In this document: piece after piece, positions 44,783 through 52,183 of the stretch
How positions within the stretch are numbered: the stretch's first letter is position 1
Layout of the letters: each line of letters begins with the position of its first letter
DNA from: Glaciihabitans sp.
GTDB taxonomy: Bacteria; Actinomycetota; Actinomycetes; Actinomycetales; Microbacteriaceae
Assembly (NCBI GenBank): GCA_025463785.1
Contig: JAODBD010000003.1
Location: forward strand, 1-64,000
Direction: 5' to 3'
DNA: 64,000 nt
The notes under the pieces: generated by a model
The model's database searches: none
Told to the model about the DNA's origin: nothing
Seen by the model: the letters and a program-made list of their open reading frames with translations, nothing else
Made by a program: the position numbers and the translations under genes

Positions 44783-46010
44783 CCGACAACCGGTCCACGA
44801 TTTGTTGGGCGAGCATGAGGCTGCTCGCGCTGATAGTTGCATCGACCTGCTGCCGGTTGAATGCGGGAAGCTGGTCGAGAGCGATGTCAGTCTTCTTGTA
44901 CACCGAGGACAGCTGGATGGGCCCGATGCCCTGCTGCACTCCCCGGTAGATCGCCACCGTGCCCTGGTCGTTGCCGACGTAGTAGTGCGCCTGCGTCCAC
45001 TGGTAGGCGACGATTACACCGGCGATGATGGCAAGCACGGCGATACCGATTGCAACCAGCCAGGTGATGCGGCGGCGCTTCGCGCGGCGGCGGTCTTCGA
45101 GAATGAGTTCGTCGAGGTAGTCCTCGGACTCCGGCTCGAAGTGGCTCGGGTCTGGCTGGGTCGCCTTCAGGGGATGCAGCAGCAGCGTCGGCAGCCGCAG
45201 CGAACGCCGGGCACTATCGCTGTCGAACGACAGAGGACTCGCAGCCGATCCGACGGTGAGCGGCGGCACGTGGGAGGAGTCGGTCGTCTCGTCAATGTCG
45301 ACGAGGACGACCGTGACATTGTCGGGTGCGCCGGCGTCGAGACTCTCCTTGATGAGCCGATCAGCGGCCTCATGTGTGTCGCTCACGCTCGCGAGTACGT
45401 GTTCGATTTTGTCGTCGGAGACGTAGCTCGAGAGGCCGTCGGAGCAAATCATCCATCGGTCACCGGGAGCGGTGTCCAGTACCTGGGTGTCGATCTCGGG
45501 TGCGGCATCCACATCGCCCAGCACGCGCATGAGCACCGAGCGCCGGGGATGAACTGCGGCCTCCTCCGGCGTAATCCGGCCGGAGTCGACGAGCCGCTGC
45601 ACGAAAGTGTGGTCGGACGAGATCTGCTCAAGCTTGCTGCCGCGGAACCGGTAGATGCGGGAGTCGCCGATGTGAGCGAGCGCGATCTGATGGCCGACTC
45701 GCAGGATGCCGGAGACGGTTGTGCCCATCCCCGTCAGCTCGTTGTGCTCGAAAACGGTCTCGGCGAGCAGGGAGTTTGCGGCGATGAGTGCAGACTGGAG
45801 CGCAAAGACGGCATCGTGCGCGGACGTGTACTGCTTGTCGATCTCGCTGATGCGGTGGATCGCAATGGCCGAGGCGACGTCTCCGCCGGCGTGGCCGCCC
45901 ATCCCGTCTGCCACCACGAAGAGATATCGGCCGACGTAACCGCTGTCCTGGTTGTTGGCTCGAATCTTGCCGACATTGGAGACGGCGATGCTCTTTTCGG
46001 GTGATGGCAT
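44766..46010 (-). CDS. pstP: PP2C-type protein phosphatase PstP
   Basis: Membrane-anchored Ser/Thr phosphatase opposing PknA/PknB. The N-terminal PP2C domain has the metal-binding signatures VADGMGGHAGGDVAS near 32, LAHIGDSRIYRFRG, the acidic ICSDGLSSYV, and GAPDNVTVVLVDID. A variable juxtamembrane region precedes a single TM helix near 310-330 (WLVAIGIAVLAIIAGVIVAYQW) and a short extracellular domain. The 414-residue length is slightly shorter than mycobacterial PstP (about 514). It is separated from fhaB by only 3 bases. Confidence 0.95.
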   Translation of the reverse strand: MPSPEKSIAVSNVGKIRANNQDSGYVGRYLFVVADGMGGHAGGDVASAIAIHRISEIDKQYTSAHDAVFALQSALIAANSLLAETVFEHNELTGMGTTVSGILRVGHQIALAHIGDSRIYRFRGSKLEQISSDHTFVQRLVDSGRITPEEAAVHPRRSVLMRVLGDVDAAPEIDTQVLDTAPGDRWMICSDGLSSYVSDDKIEHVLASVSDTHEAADRLIKESLDAGAPDNVTVVLVDIDETTDSSHVPPLTVGSAASPLSFDSDSARRSLRLPTLLLHPLKATQPDPSHFEPESEDYLDELILEDRRRAKRRRITWLVAIGIAVLAIIAGVIVAYQWTQAHYYVGNDQGTVAIYRGVQQGIGPIQLSSVYKKTDIALDQLPAFNRQQVDATISASSLMLAQQIVDRLSDARTQ

Positions 46011-46013
46011 CGG

Positions 46014-46583
46014 CTACCTTCGCAATTCGAAGCTGGTCGTACCGATCGTGACTGTCGAATTGAGAGGAACGGGGGTGGGGAGGGTCACACGCTGGCCGTC
46101 GAGGAAGGTGCCGTTGGTCGAGTCGAGATCCTGCACGACCCAGCCATCGTTCCAGAGCATCAGGCGGGCGTGGTGGGTCGAGGTGTAGTCATCCCGGATG
46201 ACGAGGCCCGACTCGCTGGAGCGACCGATCGCGAGCTGCTCCGTCGGGAGCTCGATCTCGAGGCCCTCCTTCGGCCCGGAGGTGATGACGAGGCGCCTCG
46301 CAGGACTGTTGCCCGCGGGTGGGCTGGTGTCGCGCACCGGCGCGGCAGGTGGTGGCGGCGCCGACGGGATGTTGTGGATCGGCTCCGTTGCCTCCACGAG
46401 GTTGGGCGCCGCGACCGGTGCGGCCGCGAACGGGGACGATGCGGATGCCGCACCCTCGGCGGTCTGGCGCCGCACCTTCTGCCCGAAGAGGTCGGAGCGC
46501 AGCGCATACACAACCGCGAACACGAACACCCAGAGCACCGCAAGGAAAACCAGGCGGAGGATGAGCAGCGTCAGGTCGCTCAT
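46014..46583 (-). CDS. fhaB: FHA domain protein FhaB (FipA)
   Basis: Phosphothreonine-binding adaptor. It has 189 residues with an N-terminal TM helix (LTLLILRLVFLAVLWVFVFAVVYALRSDLFG), a proline/alanine linker, and a C-terminal FHA domain with GRSSESGLVIRDDYTSTHHARL and VQDLDSTNGTFLDGQRV. These motifs carry the conserved Arg, Ser, His and Asn-Gly residues. It starts immediately after the fhaA stop with no gap. In mycobacteria the homologue binds phosphorylated division proteins. Confidence 0.94.
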   Translation of the reverse strand: MSDLTLLILRLVFLAVLWVFVFAVVYALRSDLFGQKVRRQTAEGAASASSPFAAAPVAAPNLVEATEPIHNIPSAPPPPAAPVRDTSPPAGNSPARRLVITSGPKEGLEIELPTEQLAIGRSSESGLVIRDDYTSTHHARLMLWNDGWVVQDLDSTNGTFLDGQRVTLPTPVPLNSTVTIGTTSFELRR

Positions 46584-47303
46584 CTATCCGTTCCGGCCAT
46601 CGTCATCGGTGCGCAGATCGCTGAGCTGGTCGGCATCGGCCGATTGGGCAAGCACGCGGAACAGAATACGTGTGCGACCGATCTCAATGAGGGAATCTGG
46701 CTCGAGTGGCGCCTTATGTACAGGATTTCCGTTGAGCTTTGAGCCGTTCGTTGATCCCAGGTCGTTGACTTGCCCGCGAGTACCGTCCCAGAGAATTTCG
46801 ACGTGTTTGCGGGAGATCCCGGTGTCATCGACGGTGATGTCGGCGTCCGAGCCGCGACCTATTATCGTGCGGGACTTGGTGATGGGATGCCGCTTGCCGT
46901 TCACATCCAGCACGGGCGTCCAGGCTACCGAGCCCTTTACGTTGACCGAGTCGATTTCTATGCTGCCGACGCCGAGGTTTTCGTCTGCCTTCAGCTTCAC
47001 CGAGATTCCACCGGCGAATGCGTAGTGCTGGGCGGTTGCGTGGCGCTGGACTTGCTGAATTAGCTCGTCGACGAGGGTCGGGCCGAGGTCGGCCATCCGG
47101 TCGTAGTCGGAACGGCTGAGGCGCACCGTGAACTTGTTGGGAACGAGGATGCGGTCGCGCGCGACGACGACGGCTTTGGTGTCGAGTTCGCGGCGCAGTG
47201 CACTCGTGATCTCCACCGGCTGCAGACCACTCTTGAAGGTCTTGGCGAAGGCACCGTTCACTGCCCGCTCAAGACCTCGTTCGAAGTTGTCTAGAAGGCC
47301 CAA
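46584..47303 (-). CDS. fhaA: DUF3662/FHA domain protein FhaA
   Basis: First gene of the kinase operon, 239 residues. The N-terminal DUF3662 domain begins GLLDNFERGLERAVNGAFAKTFKSGLQPVEI. The C-terminal FHA domain has RTIIGRGSDADITVDDTGISRKHVEI and VNDLGSTNGSKLNGNPV. It is much shorter than mycobacterial FhaA (about 527) because the proline-rich linker is nearly absent. The start is TTG at 47303, with GGGGAG 5 bases upstream. In mycobacteria FhaA binds phosphorylated PknB and the MurJ pseudokinase domain, which this genome's MurJ lacks. Confidence 0.93.
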   Translation of the reverse strand: MGLLDNFERGLERAVNGAFAKTFKSGLQPVEITSALRRELDTKAVVVARDRILVPNKFTVRLSRSDYDRMADLGPTLVDELIQQVQRHATAQHYAFAGGISVKLKADENLGVGSIEIDSVNVKGSVAWTPVLDVNGKRHPITKSRTIIGRGSDADITVDDTGISRKHVEILWDGTRGQVNDLGSTNGSKLNGNPVHKAPLEPDSLIEIGRTRILFRVLAQSADADQLSDLRTDDDGRNG

Positions 47304-47498
47304 TGATCTCCCCGTCGAAGCGGATAGTTATCACTCGATGTTAGTAGCGCTGTGGAGCTATGGCGATTACGGTGCAATCGCGCGACCCCAGCGCCGACCG
47401 AGTTGTGCCAGGTCGGGAGTCACAGAATGGCGTGCCGAAACCCCCTGCCTGTGGAAACTACTCGCTGTCTCTAATCGCAAACGTCTAGTGTCGTTGAG
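47304..47498. promoter_or_regulatory. fhaA upstream region
   Basis: This gap, together with the small ORF and the bases up to tRNA-Leu (47304-47640), is 337 bases without a standard gene. The part next to fhaA should carry the promoter of the seven-gene kinase/cell-wall operon; GTGATAACTAT (reverse of 47325-47335) is a possible -10 region. I see no convincing -35, riboswitch or conserved operator. Confidence 0.3.
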
Positions 47499-47594
47499 GT
47501 GTCGCACCGTAAACTTTTCGTCGTTGCCCTGATCACGATGTCCGCCATTCTCGTGGCCCTCACCGCCGACGCCATCGCAACGGGAGCCGGCTAG
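47499..47594 (+). CDS. possible 31-aa small membrane peptide
   Basis: GTG 47499 opens a 31-codon ORF: basic VSHRKL, one hydrophobic helix (FVVALITMSAILVALTADAI), and ATGAG. TAGTGT at 47486-47491 lies exactly 7 bases before the GTG, so a leaderless transcript is possible; no Shine-Dalgarno stands at a good distance. Composition looks like a real single-pass membrane peptide, but no family is recognised. Confidence 0.3.
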   Translation: MSHRKLFVVALITMSAILVALTADAIATGAG

Positions 47595-47640
47595 CGCTGT
47601 GGTAATCTCGCTGAGTTGACGACTCGTCGTCGACGGGTGA

Positions 47641-47724
47641 GCGCGAGTGGCGAAATTGGCAGACGCGCACGGTTCAGGTCCGTGTGCCCGTGAGGGCATG
47701 GGGGTTCAAGTCCCCCCTCGCGCA
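47641..47724 (+). tRNA. tRNA-Leu (CAG)
   Basis: An 84-base class II tRNA: acceptor GCGCGAG pairs with CTCGCGC, anticodon CAG in GGTTCAGGTCC, a long variable arm (TGCCCGTGAGGGCA), T arm with GGTTCAAGT, discriminator A. CCA is not encoded. Confidence 0.96.
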
Positions 47725-47780
47725 CGTTGTGATGTCTCGGGTCATCGTTGATAGATGACTCGGATATCGTTGATATTTAT

Positions 47781-47957
47781 GAAGAGCCCGGCCATCGGCC
47801 GGGCTCTTTTGCTTGGTTGGCTCATTCTTGTCGGGTTAGTTCCTGTGGGGCACGATTTCGTCGCTGACCTGTCCCTGGGATCCGTATTGTCTGTGTCAAT
47901 TCGCGCAGACGTTGACGCGAACTGACACAGGATAAACGCACCTCCCGGGTCACCTCC
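47781..47957 (+). repeat. dispersed intergenic repeat, copy 2 (tRNA-associated)
   Basis: Second copy of the element at 27477-27658, again directly downstream of a tRNA gene. The 41-base core at 47890-47930 is identical to copy 1 and forms the same hairpin (47891-47905 with 47916-47930), while flanking parts have diverged and carry indels. The stretch 47958-48052 is GC-rich with GGCCGGCCGTCGGCC-type palindromes and no coding frame I trust. Confidence 0.85.
47782..47810 (+). terminator. intrinsic terminator after tRNA-Leu
   Basis: AAGAGCCCGGCC (47782-47793), 3-base loop, GGCCGGGCTCTT (47797-47808), then TT: a perfect 12-bp stem ending in a short T run. It forms the left end of repeat copy 2. 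Confidence 0.85.
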
Positions 47958-48052
47958 AAGCGGCCTCGTGGCCGGCCGTCGGCCGTCGCTGCGGGCCCGG
48001 CCCGGCACCCACCCGTCGGCGTGTGAACGCGTGGCCCGAGCCAATGTTCGAC

Positions 48053-48499
48053 CTACGTTGCGGTTGGCGCGGGCATGTCTGCCGTCGTCACGGGGATGGC
48101 GGCCGCGCGGCGCATTCCGATTGCTTGGAATGGCAGCAGGATTGCGCCGCCGAAGATGATGAACGCGAGCGGGACGTGGATTGCGATGAGCCAATCCTGC
48201 TTGAAGTCGGTGATGAAGTGGCCGATGAAGATTTGGATTACTACCAGGACAAAGAATGTGATCGTTCGCCCAAAAAGCTGGCGGTGCGGCCTGCGTAGCG
48301 CGACGATCGTGAAAATCATGGTGACCAATGCGAGACCCGCCACAACGTCGGCAACGATCCCGTGCGCATCAATCCAGCCGTCACGGTGATTCTGTGAGAC
48401 GAATTCTCCCGCCAAGATGGCTTGGACGAAGATCGACAGGGACGTCGCTGCAACGAGAGCTATGAATACGTTGAGAGTTCTAACCGTTGGCGCGTTCAT
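48053..48499 (-). CDS. hypothetical four-TM membrane protein (DUF6220-like)
   Basis: A 148-residue membrane protein with four predicted helices near 12-30, 47-68, 78-98 and 108-130. It has HRDGWIDAHGIVADVVAGLAL in the second helix and VPLAFIIFGGAILLPFQAIG in the last. The histidines in or near the helices (DAHGIV, IGHFIT, AIHVPL) recall small cytochrome-b-like membrane proteins, but no heme motif is assured. ATG 48499 is used; the open frame extends upstream to 48766 only as antisense noise. It is 74 bases downstream of the oxidoreductase gene, so it is probably the second gene of the MarR-controlled unit. Confidence 0.65.
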   Translation of the reverse strand: MNAPTVRTLNVFIALVAATSLSIFVQAILAGEFVSQNHRDGWIDAHGIVADVVAGLALVTMIFTIVALRRPHRQLFGRTITFFVLVVIQIFIGHFITDFKQDWLIAIHVPLAFIIFGGAILLPFQAIGMRRAAAIPVTTADMPAPTAT

Positions 48500-48573
48500 G
48501 ACTGTCTTGTTTCCCTGGGCCGGTGAGCTGAGCGGTGCTAGTGAGTGGTGGTTTTTGGGCCTGCATTGCTGAC

Positions 48574-49206
48574 CTATTTGGTGTCGGTGACGACAGCGAT
48601 CTGGCGGATGAAGGTGTCTTCCACTGCGGAGTGGAGGAGAAAGTCGGCGACGCTTGCGCGAGAGGTCGATGGGATGATCGGCAATTTCGTGACGTCCTCG
48701 AGCGCTACAGCGGCGTAGCTGATGCCGCTCCGGTCGTTCAATGCTCCGGGGTATGCCAGGGTCCATCTCAGATCGCTGGCCATCAAGAGCACGTCCGACG
48801 CGGCTTTGTCCGCGTACTTCTTCCGAAGCACAGTGCGGAATATCAGGGCGGCCAGGAACGAAGCCTTGGCGAGGGAGTCGCCGACTCCGAAGGCGGACAC
48901 GATGACGAACCGGTCAACGCCTGATCTTTTTGCGGAAGCGATGACGGCACGGACGGTGTCGGTGACCAGGGTCGGGGTTTTCCGGACGCTATTGGCTCCG
49001 AGCGTGCTGATGACCACGTCGTGGCCTCGGGCTGCCGTTGCGATCACGGCGGCATCGGTGACATCACCGCTGACGATTTGAGCGCGCGGGTCGACTGTGG
49101 CGTCCGGCCGCCGAACGAGGGCGGTGACCTGGTGTCCCTGGTCGAGTGCCTTTTTGACGAACGGGACGCCGGTTCGGCCGGTGGCTCCAAGGACAAGAAA
49201 CTTCAC
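48574..49206 (-). CDS. NAD(P)-binding oxidoreductase (NmrA/atypical SDR)
   Basis: A 210-residue NAD(P)H-binding protein. The N-terminal dinucleotide loop reads FLVLGATGRTGVPFVKKAL (GATGxTG, typical of atypical SDRs), followed by VTALVRRPD, DVVISTLGANSVRKTP, and FVIVSAFGVGDS. A central LAYPGALNDR segment is also family-typical. Related proteins reduce flavins or quinones or act as redox sensors; the substrate cannot be read here. A promoter with an embedded palindrome lies 80-110 bases upstream, and a MarR gene is next on the same strand. Confidence 0.85.
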   Translation of the reverse strand: MKFLVLGATGRTGVPFVKKALDQGHQVTALVRRPDATVDPRAQIVSGDVTDAAVIATAARGHDVVISTLGANSVRKTPTLVTDTVRAVIASAKRSGVDRFVIVSAFGVGDSLAKASFLAALIFRTVLRKKYADKAASDVLLMASDLRWTLAYPGALNDRSGISYAAVALEDVTKLPIIPSTSRASVADFLLHSAVEDTFIRQIAVVTDTK

Positions 49207-49288
49207 AGTATTTCGCTTTCTAGTGCGGGATGAATGGGCGTGCCGACCACCCGCTCATCGCAGAGAAAAGTCGTCAGGAACATTGACG

Positions 49289-49318
49289 ATACTAGTCAGC
49301 AATGCTGACTAATGTCAA
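49289..49318 (-). promoter_or_regulatory. promoter with MarR-type operator upstream of the oxidoreductase
   Basis: On the minus strand TTGACA (49318-49313), an 18-base spacer and TAGTAT (49294-49289) form a good sigma-70 promoter. TAGTCAGC-AAT-GCTGACTA (49293-49311), a perfect 8-3-8 palindrome, fills the spacer. An operator between -35 and -10 is the classic repressor layout, and the neighbouring MarR gene is the obvious binder. Confidence 0.75.
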
Positions 49319-49389
49319 AACGCGTACAAGTTCGCTGCCCGACGTCTCGGGAGAACGGCAATCGGTGCGGACCGCTCAGCGGCCCGGGC

Positions 49390-49833
49390 TCACCGCGCGT
49401 AGGGGTCCGTGATCTCTCGGAGTTGATCCAGGATCTCCTGCAACAAGGTGAAGTTGCGCGTACCCAGGTAGGACTCCCACTCTGCGAGGATCTCGTCCAA
49501 CGTCTCCTTGGCTACCTCGAGCGCCCGTCGGCCACGTTCCTCGATCACGATCAACCGGGCGCGGCCATCCGTCGGGTCCGGTACTCGACGGACGTAGCCC
49601 AGACTTTCCAGTTGGTCGACCAGCACGCCCGCGCTTTGCTTGGTCACCTGTGCCTGATCCGCGAGGTCCGTAAGGCGCGAACCGTCGTCGGCAATGCGTT
49701 GGAACACCCGGCACTGGGCGAGGGTCCAGTCGTCGAACCCGGCATCCTGGACAGCCCGGAACATCCGGTCCTCGGTATACCGGTACGGGATGAACAACGA
49801 CACCCCCAAATTGACCCGCTGCTCGTCGTCCAT
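49390..49833 (-). CDS. MarR family transcriptional regulator
   Basis: A winged-helix repressor of about 147 residues. It has DDWTLAQCRVFQRIADDGSRLTDLADQAQVTKQSAGVLVDQLESLGYVRRVPDPTDGRARLIVIEERGR, which includes the recognition helix (TKQSAGVLVDQL) and the beta-wing DPTDGRAR with its conserved Asp/Arg. ATG 49833 (MDDEQRVNLG) is preferred; the frame extends upstream to 49968 without support. It lies upstream of, and in the same direction as, the oxidoreductase/membrane-protein genes, and an operator-like palindrome lies between them. Confidence 0.9.
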   Translation of the reverse strand: MDDEQRVNLGVSLFIPYRYTEDRMFRAVQDAGFDDWTLAQCRVFQRIADDGSRLTDLADQAQVTKQSAGVLVDQLESLGYVRRVPDPTDGRARLIVIEERGRRALEVAKETLDEILAEWESYLGTRNFTLLQEILDQLREITDPYAR

Positions 49834-50275
49834 CCTGCTCTCGGCTCCATTCGCCCACGCTGATCCCACGAGGTTTACACCCCGCGCCAATGCTGTCGAG
49901 CCAGATCGTCGCCGAACCGACTGTGGCGGCGCGTTCGTAGCGCTCCGCTTGCCACGCGCCGCATGCACACATCCATCTCACAGCCAGGTATCTGTTGCTG
50001 TTGTACGACTACGATTCGTAACGATACCTGACTAGTGTAGATCTTCTCGAAGATTGAGGCGCCCGTGTCGGAGACGCCATCTCACGGGCTGCTTCGAGCA
50101 AAGTCCGGCCGCTTCAAGTTGCTCGTGCGCGTCGTCCTTCATGTAGTCGTTGCCACATCGTCACCCTGCAACTCCAGCCTGATTCAGCGCTTCTGCCTAT
50201 GCTCTCCGCTTCACGCGATAAGCGAGCGGCAATACATTTTGATGAGGTGGCGGATCAATTACCGACCGGTGTGCT
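49834..50275. other. intergenic region upstream of marR
   Basis: This 442-base gap holds the marR promoter region. Around 50028-50040 the sequence CCTGACTAGTG repeats a half-site of the palindrome found before the oxidoreductase gene, suggesting autoregulation. TCGTAACGAT nearby is another short inverted element. The remainder, 50041-50275, shows no gene, RNA or repeat that I can support. Confidence 0.4.
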
Positions 50276-50542
50276 TCAGGTCGCTAGCATCCCAACTTGG
50301 ACGAATGCGAACGCAAGCCAGATGGCGATGCCGATGATGGCCACATGTGCCTCAGACGCTCGACCTCTGATGCGAGCTCGTGCACCACACGCTCCGAATC
50401 TCGCCGCAAGGATGAGGGACCCGACCAGGAACAGCACCGAAAGTAGTCTTGGGCTTGAGATTCCTGTGACAACTGCCACGATGAGCGATTGGATGGACAG
50501 CTCTGTCTCAAATTTGCTCGGCATGGAGTTCACAGCGAACAT
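50276..50542 (-). CDS. small hypothetical two-TM membrane protein
   Basis: A possible 88-residue protein from ATG 50542 with AGGA just upstream. It begins MFAVNSMPSKFETELSIQSL. Two hydrophobic segments, roughly LIVAVVTGISSPRLLSVLFL with VGSLILAARFGA, and HVAIIGIAIWLAFAFVQVGM, are joined by a basic loop (ARARIRGRASE). Hydrophobicity is periodic and plausible for a membrane protein, but no family is recognised. It is divergent from pnuC. Confidence 0.4.
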   Translation of the reverse strand: MFAVNSMPSKFETELSIQSLIVAVVTGISSPRLLSVLFLVGSLILAARFGACGARARIRGRASEAHVAIIGIAIWLAFAFVQVGMLAT

Positions 50543-50622
50543 ATGTCCTGGCAGACGGCCCCCATCCACGGAATGCCCACAGCGGTTATCGCGTTGACGG
50601 GAACGACGCACGAGGAGAAACC

Positions 50623-51303
50623 ATGGCTGTGTTGCACTGGCTGTTCACGGCCACATTCACGATCGGAACTCAGACCGTCCTCTGGCGCGAAGTCCTCGGC
50701 AATGTGTTCGGGTTGGCGAGTGCTCTCGGCGGGATGCGACGCCGGGTCTGGGCGTGGCCGGTTGGCATCGTCGGCAACGCGTTGCTGTTCACCGTCTTCC
50801 TTGGTGCCGTCTTCGACAATCCGAACCCGGTCAACCTTCTCGGCCAGGTCGGTCGCCAGGTGATGTTTATCGTCGTGTCGTTCTACGGCTGGTACCGCTG
50901 GAAGCACCGCGCGGATACCGGTGCCGCCGCTGTGCAGCCGCACTGGGCGAGCTGGCGCGCGCGCATCCTTCTTGTGGTCGCGCTCGTCGGCGGCACTGCG
51001 GCGATTACACCTTTGTTCCGCCTGCTCGGCTCGTATGAGCCGGTCTGGTCGGATGCCTGGGTCTTCGTCGGATCCCTCTTCGCGACCTACGGGATGGCCA
51101 AGGGCTGGGTTGAATTCTGGCTCATCTGGGTGGCAGTGGATGTCGTCGGAGTGCCGCTTCTCATCAGCGCCGGCTACTACGCCTCGGCGTCGATGTACGT
51201 GTTCTACGGCGTCTTCACGCTCGTCGGCTTCTTCGTGTGGGCACGCGAGCGCGGCCGGGCGGGGCGACCGGGCACGCCAGTACTCGAGCCGGTGCCGGTC
51301 TGA
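50623..51303 (+). CDS. pnuC: nicotinamide mononucleotide/riboside transporter PnuC
   Basis: Facilitates uptake of nicotinamide riboside for NAD salvage. The 226-residue protein has about seven helices and the family segments EVLGNVFGLASALGGMRRRVWAWPVGIVGNALLFTVFL, GQVGRQVMFIVVSFYGWYRWKH (the W-x3-W-type substrate-site region), and VEFWLIWVAVDVVGVPLLI. GAGGAG lies 7 bases before the ATG. No NAD biosynthesis gene or riboswitch is evident next to it. Confidence 0.93.
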   Translation: MAVLHWLFTATFTIGTQTVLWREVLGNVFGLASALGGMRRRVWAWPVGIVGNALLFTVFLGAVFDNPNPVNLLGQVGRQVMFIVVSFYGWYRWKHRADTGAAAVQPHWASWRARILLVVALVGGTAAITPLFRLLGSYEPVWSDAWVFVGSLFATYGMAKGWVEFWLIWVAVDVVGVPLLISAGYYASASMYVFYGVFTLVGFFVWARERGRAGRPGTPVLEPVPV

Positions 51304-51385
51304 GAGCAGGAGCGGGAGGGTGAATCGCACCTTACGGGCCCGGTGATCCGACTTGGGCGTAGTCGCCAGCTGTCATGGTCAAAAC

Positions 51386-51655
51386 CTAGCTCACGTGTCC
51401 CGCGTATATATCGCGGCGATGGCCGACCCTGAGAACGAGCACGATCAGTTGGTCGTCTTGGATCTCATAGATGATCCGATAGTCGCCCGTTCGCACACGC
51501 CATTCACCGGCTCCTCCGACGAGCTGAGTCGCCTTGGGCGGTCGCGGATTCGCAGCCAGGAGGTCGATCGCAGCCTGCACCCTGCGTCGAACCTGTGGGT
51601 CAAATTTGCGTAGCTGCCGTTCGGCGGCTGGTGCAATCTTCACCGAGTAGTTCAT
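51386..51655 (-). CDS. RelE/ParE-superfamily toxin
   Basis: An 89-residue toxin of the RelE type that would cleave mRNA on the ribosome. The sequence reads MNYSVKIAPAAERQLRKFDP, then GGAGEWRVRTGDYRIIYEIQDDQLIVLVLRVGHRRDIY. The conserved basic and aromatic residues of RelE toxins are present (WRVRTGDYRI and VGHRRDIY). The start overlaps the antitoxin stop by 4 bases, giving the usual antitoxin-first operon. Confidence 0.9.
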   Translation of the reverse strand: MNYSVKIAPAAERQLRKFDPQVRRRVQAAIDLLAANPRPPKATQLVGGAGEWRVRTGDYRIIYEIQDDQLIVLVLRVGHRRDIYAGHVS

Positions 51656-51927
51656 ACGAGGCCAAGATCTGCCTTCACTTCATCCCACGGCGTGGGTTCC
51701 GTTTTGGTGCGCCGCATCTCTTCGCGTGAATCCTCGGCTGCACGAATGTCTGCCATGTCTTCGGCTAACTCGATCAAGCGTTCCAGGTCGTCGGCATCGA
51801 TGACGGCAGCAACTCGTCGGCCTCGACGCGACAAAAAGACGGGTTCGTGCTCGGTGCGAGCCCTGTTGATGATCGAGGCGAGCTGATCGCGTGCGTCCGA
51901 GACGGAGAGCGGGATCGAATTAGGCAT
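51652..51927 (-). CDS. Phd/YefM-family antitoxin
   Basis: A 91-residue DNA-binding antitoxin. The N-terminal Phd/YefM fold reads SIPLSVSDARDQLASIINRARTEHEPVFLSRRGRRVAAVIDADDLERLIE, and the acidic C-terminal region (EDSREEMRRTKTEPTPWDEVK) should wrap the toxin. The ATG at 51927 has no Shine-Dalgarno but follows a TACAAT -10 hexamer by 6 bases, suggesting a leaderless mRNA. Three GTAC-centred palindromes lie upstream. Confidence 0.9.
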   Translation of the reverse strand: MPNSIPLSVSDARDQLASIINRARTEHEPVFLSRRGRRVAAVIDADDLERLIELAEDMADIRAAEDSREEMRRTKTEPTPWDEVKADLGLV

Positions 51928-51933
51928 AGTTCA

Positions 51934-51982
51934 ATTGTACGTCTCGGCGTCTGAACGTACGTTTTGGTGTCTTATTGTACAA
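51934..51982 (-). promoter_or_regulatory. triple GTAC-centred operator of the toxin-antitoxin operon
   Basis: Palindromic sites AATTGTACGT, AACGTACGTT (51954-51963, perfect) and TTGTACAA (51975-51982, perfect) have GTAC centres at 51938.5, 51958.5 and 51978.5, exactly 20 bases apart. Known YefM operators use TGTACA-type cores. The site nearest the gene overlaps the -10 hexamer TACAAT (51939-51934). Confidence 0.7.
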
Positions 51983-52183
51983 CTAGGACCATAGTCGGGT
52001 GGCCGTCGAACTGCCGACGACCTGCCACGCAATCGGCACGGTACGGGTGCGTTCTTCGTGGGAGTGTGGCTTTACGGTTGGGCGGCATCCGTTATCGCAG
52101 GGAACGACCAACGTGGAGGCGGTCGCCGTTCTGAATCCGTTGCGGCGCCAAGTCGGCGCGCTTCCTGTGTCAGGATACGAAAG

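Noticed and set aside
43751-46004. Two long plus-strand frames (355 and 520 codons) opposite rodA and pstP
   Set aside because: Shadows of well-supported minus-strand genes; Asp/His/Arg-rich with no domain.
47725-48052. Prophage attachment site next to tRNA-Leu
   Set aside because: No integrase, no duplicated tRNA 3' end; the repeat there matches the tRNA-Ala neighbourhood outside the tRNA itself.
50065-50337. 90-codon plus-strand frame upstream of pnuC
   Set aside because: No ribosome site, irregular composition, no domain; the hydrophobic minus-strand frame nearby is more plausible.
50543-50622. NAD-related riboswitch upstream of pnuC
   Set aside because: Only 80 bases are available and no conserved stem or loop pattern could be recognised.
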